A stretch of 13,957 nucleotides of DNA from assembly GCA_002751075.1 (NCBI GenBank), contig NAOQ01000197.1:91026-104982 (forward strand). The letters run 5' to 3'. Made by a program: the position numbers and the translations under genes. The stretch is from Ichthyophonus hoferi (taxonomy: Eukaryota > Opisthokonta > Ichthyosporea > Ichthyophonida > Ichthyophonidae). Below the pieces are notes generated by a model. It did no database searches. It saw only the letters and a program-made list of their open reading frames with translations, and was not told the DNA's origin. This document shows, in pieces, positions 13,875 through 13,957 of this stretch. Within the stretch, counting starts at the first letter, position 1. Each line of letters begins with the position of its first letter.

Positions 13875-13957
13875 GACGTGTAGAGTAGTAGTAGTTAATT
13901 AATAGTAGAGTAATAATATGAGAAGAGAAGGAAGGAAACGGAAGTAAGTAGTTAGTT
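13822..13957 (-). promoter_or_regulatory. GOLPH3 5' flank
   Basis: This is the region immediately 5' of the GOLPH3 start codon, cut by the window edge. It contains an AT microsatellite (13837-13873), then GTAGAGTAGTAGTAG-like and GAAGAGAAGGAAGG-like sequence on the plus strand. No TATA box separate from the microsatellite can be named. It must hold the 5' untranslated region or the end of an upstream intron. Confidence 0.45.
13837..13873. repeat. (AT)n microsatellite next to the GOLPH3 start
   Basis: An uninterrupted AT run of about eighteen units that ends fifteen bases before the ATG of GOLPH3. It lies in the 5' untranslated region or proximal promoter. Confidence 0.92.

Overview
This is an AT-rich, microsatellite-rich nuclear DNA window from an intron-bearing eukaryote. 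It holds two complete, multi-exon protein-coding genes, both on the minus strand, separated by about 2.5 kb of AT-rich repetitive spacer. No tRNA, rRNA, CRISPR array or recognisable transposon or virus-like element was seen. Every intron I reconstructed is GT-AG, and exon phases chain without conflict through both genes. Intron length (about 0.3 to 1.1 kb), AT richness, and long AT, ATT and TATAG tracts rule out a prokaryote or a compact yeast. The Golgi protein resembles opisthokont (animal and fungal) GOLPH3/Vps74, and the other gene ends in a domain known to me mainly from fungi (Csm1/Pcs1). I lean towards a large-intron, AT-rich opisthokont such as an early-diverging fungus or a relative, but the species is not determined.

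Layout in + coordinates: 1-756 is spacer downstream of gene 1, with an ATT microsatellite. Gene 1 (757-7011, minus, 8 coding exons, about 764 aa) has a basic, probably nuclear N-terminus, a protein phosphatase 1 docking-like KSVSF site followed by a SILK site, a low-complexity Lys/Glu tract, a proline-free coiled-coil stretch (435 residues between consecutive prolines), and a C-terminal domain whose pattern matches the monopolin subunit Csm1/Pcs1. Spacer 7012-9512 carries TATAG arrays and degenerate tandem repeats. Gene 2 (9513-13821, minus, 6 coding exons, 287 aa) is a clear GOLPH3/Vps74, the PI4P reader that keeps glycosyltransferases in the Golgi. Its 5' side (13822-13957) starts with an AT microsatellite 15 bp from the start codon.

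The two genes have no evident functional link: one is a chromosome-segregation candidate and the other a Golgi-trafficking protein. The most interesting item is gene 1. A Csm1/Pcs1-type C-terminal domain on a protein roughly three to four times the size of the yeast subunits, joined to a very long coiled coil and an N-terminal phosphatase-docking module, is an architecture I do not know from the literature. It could be a lineage-specific kinetochore or nucleolar clamp that carries its own PP1 recruitment site. The Csm1 assignment rests on pattern recognition without a search, so profile searches and structure prediction are the deciding checks.
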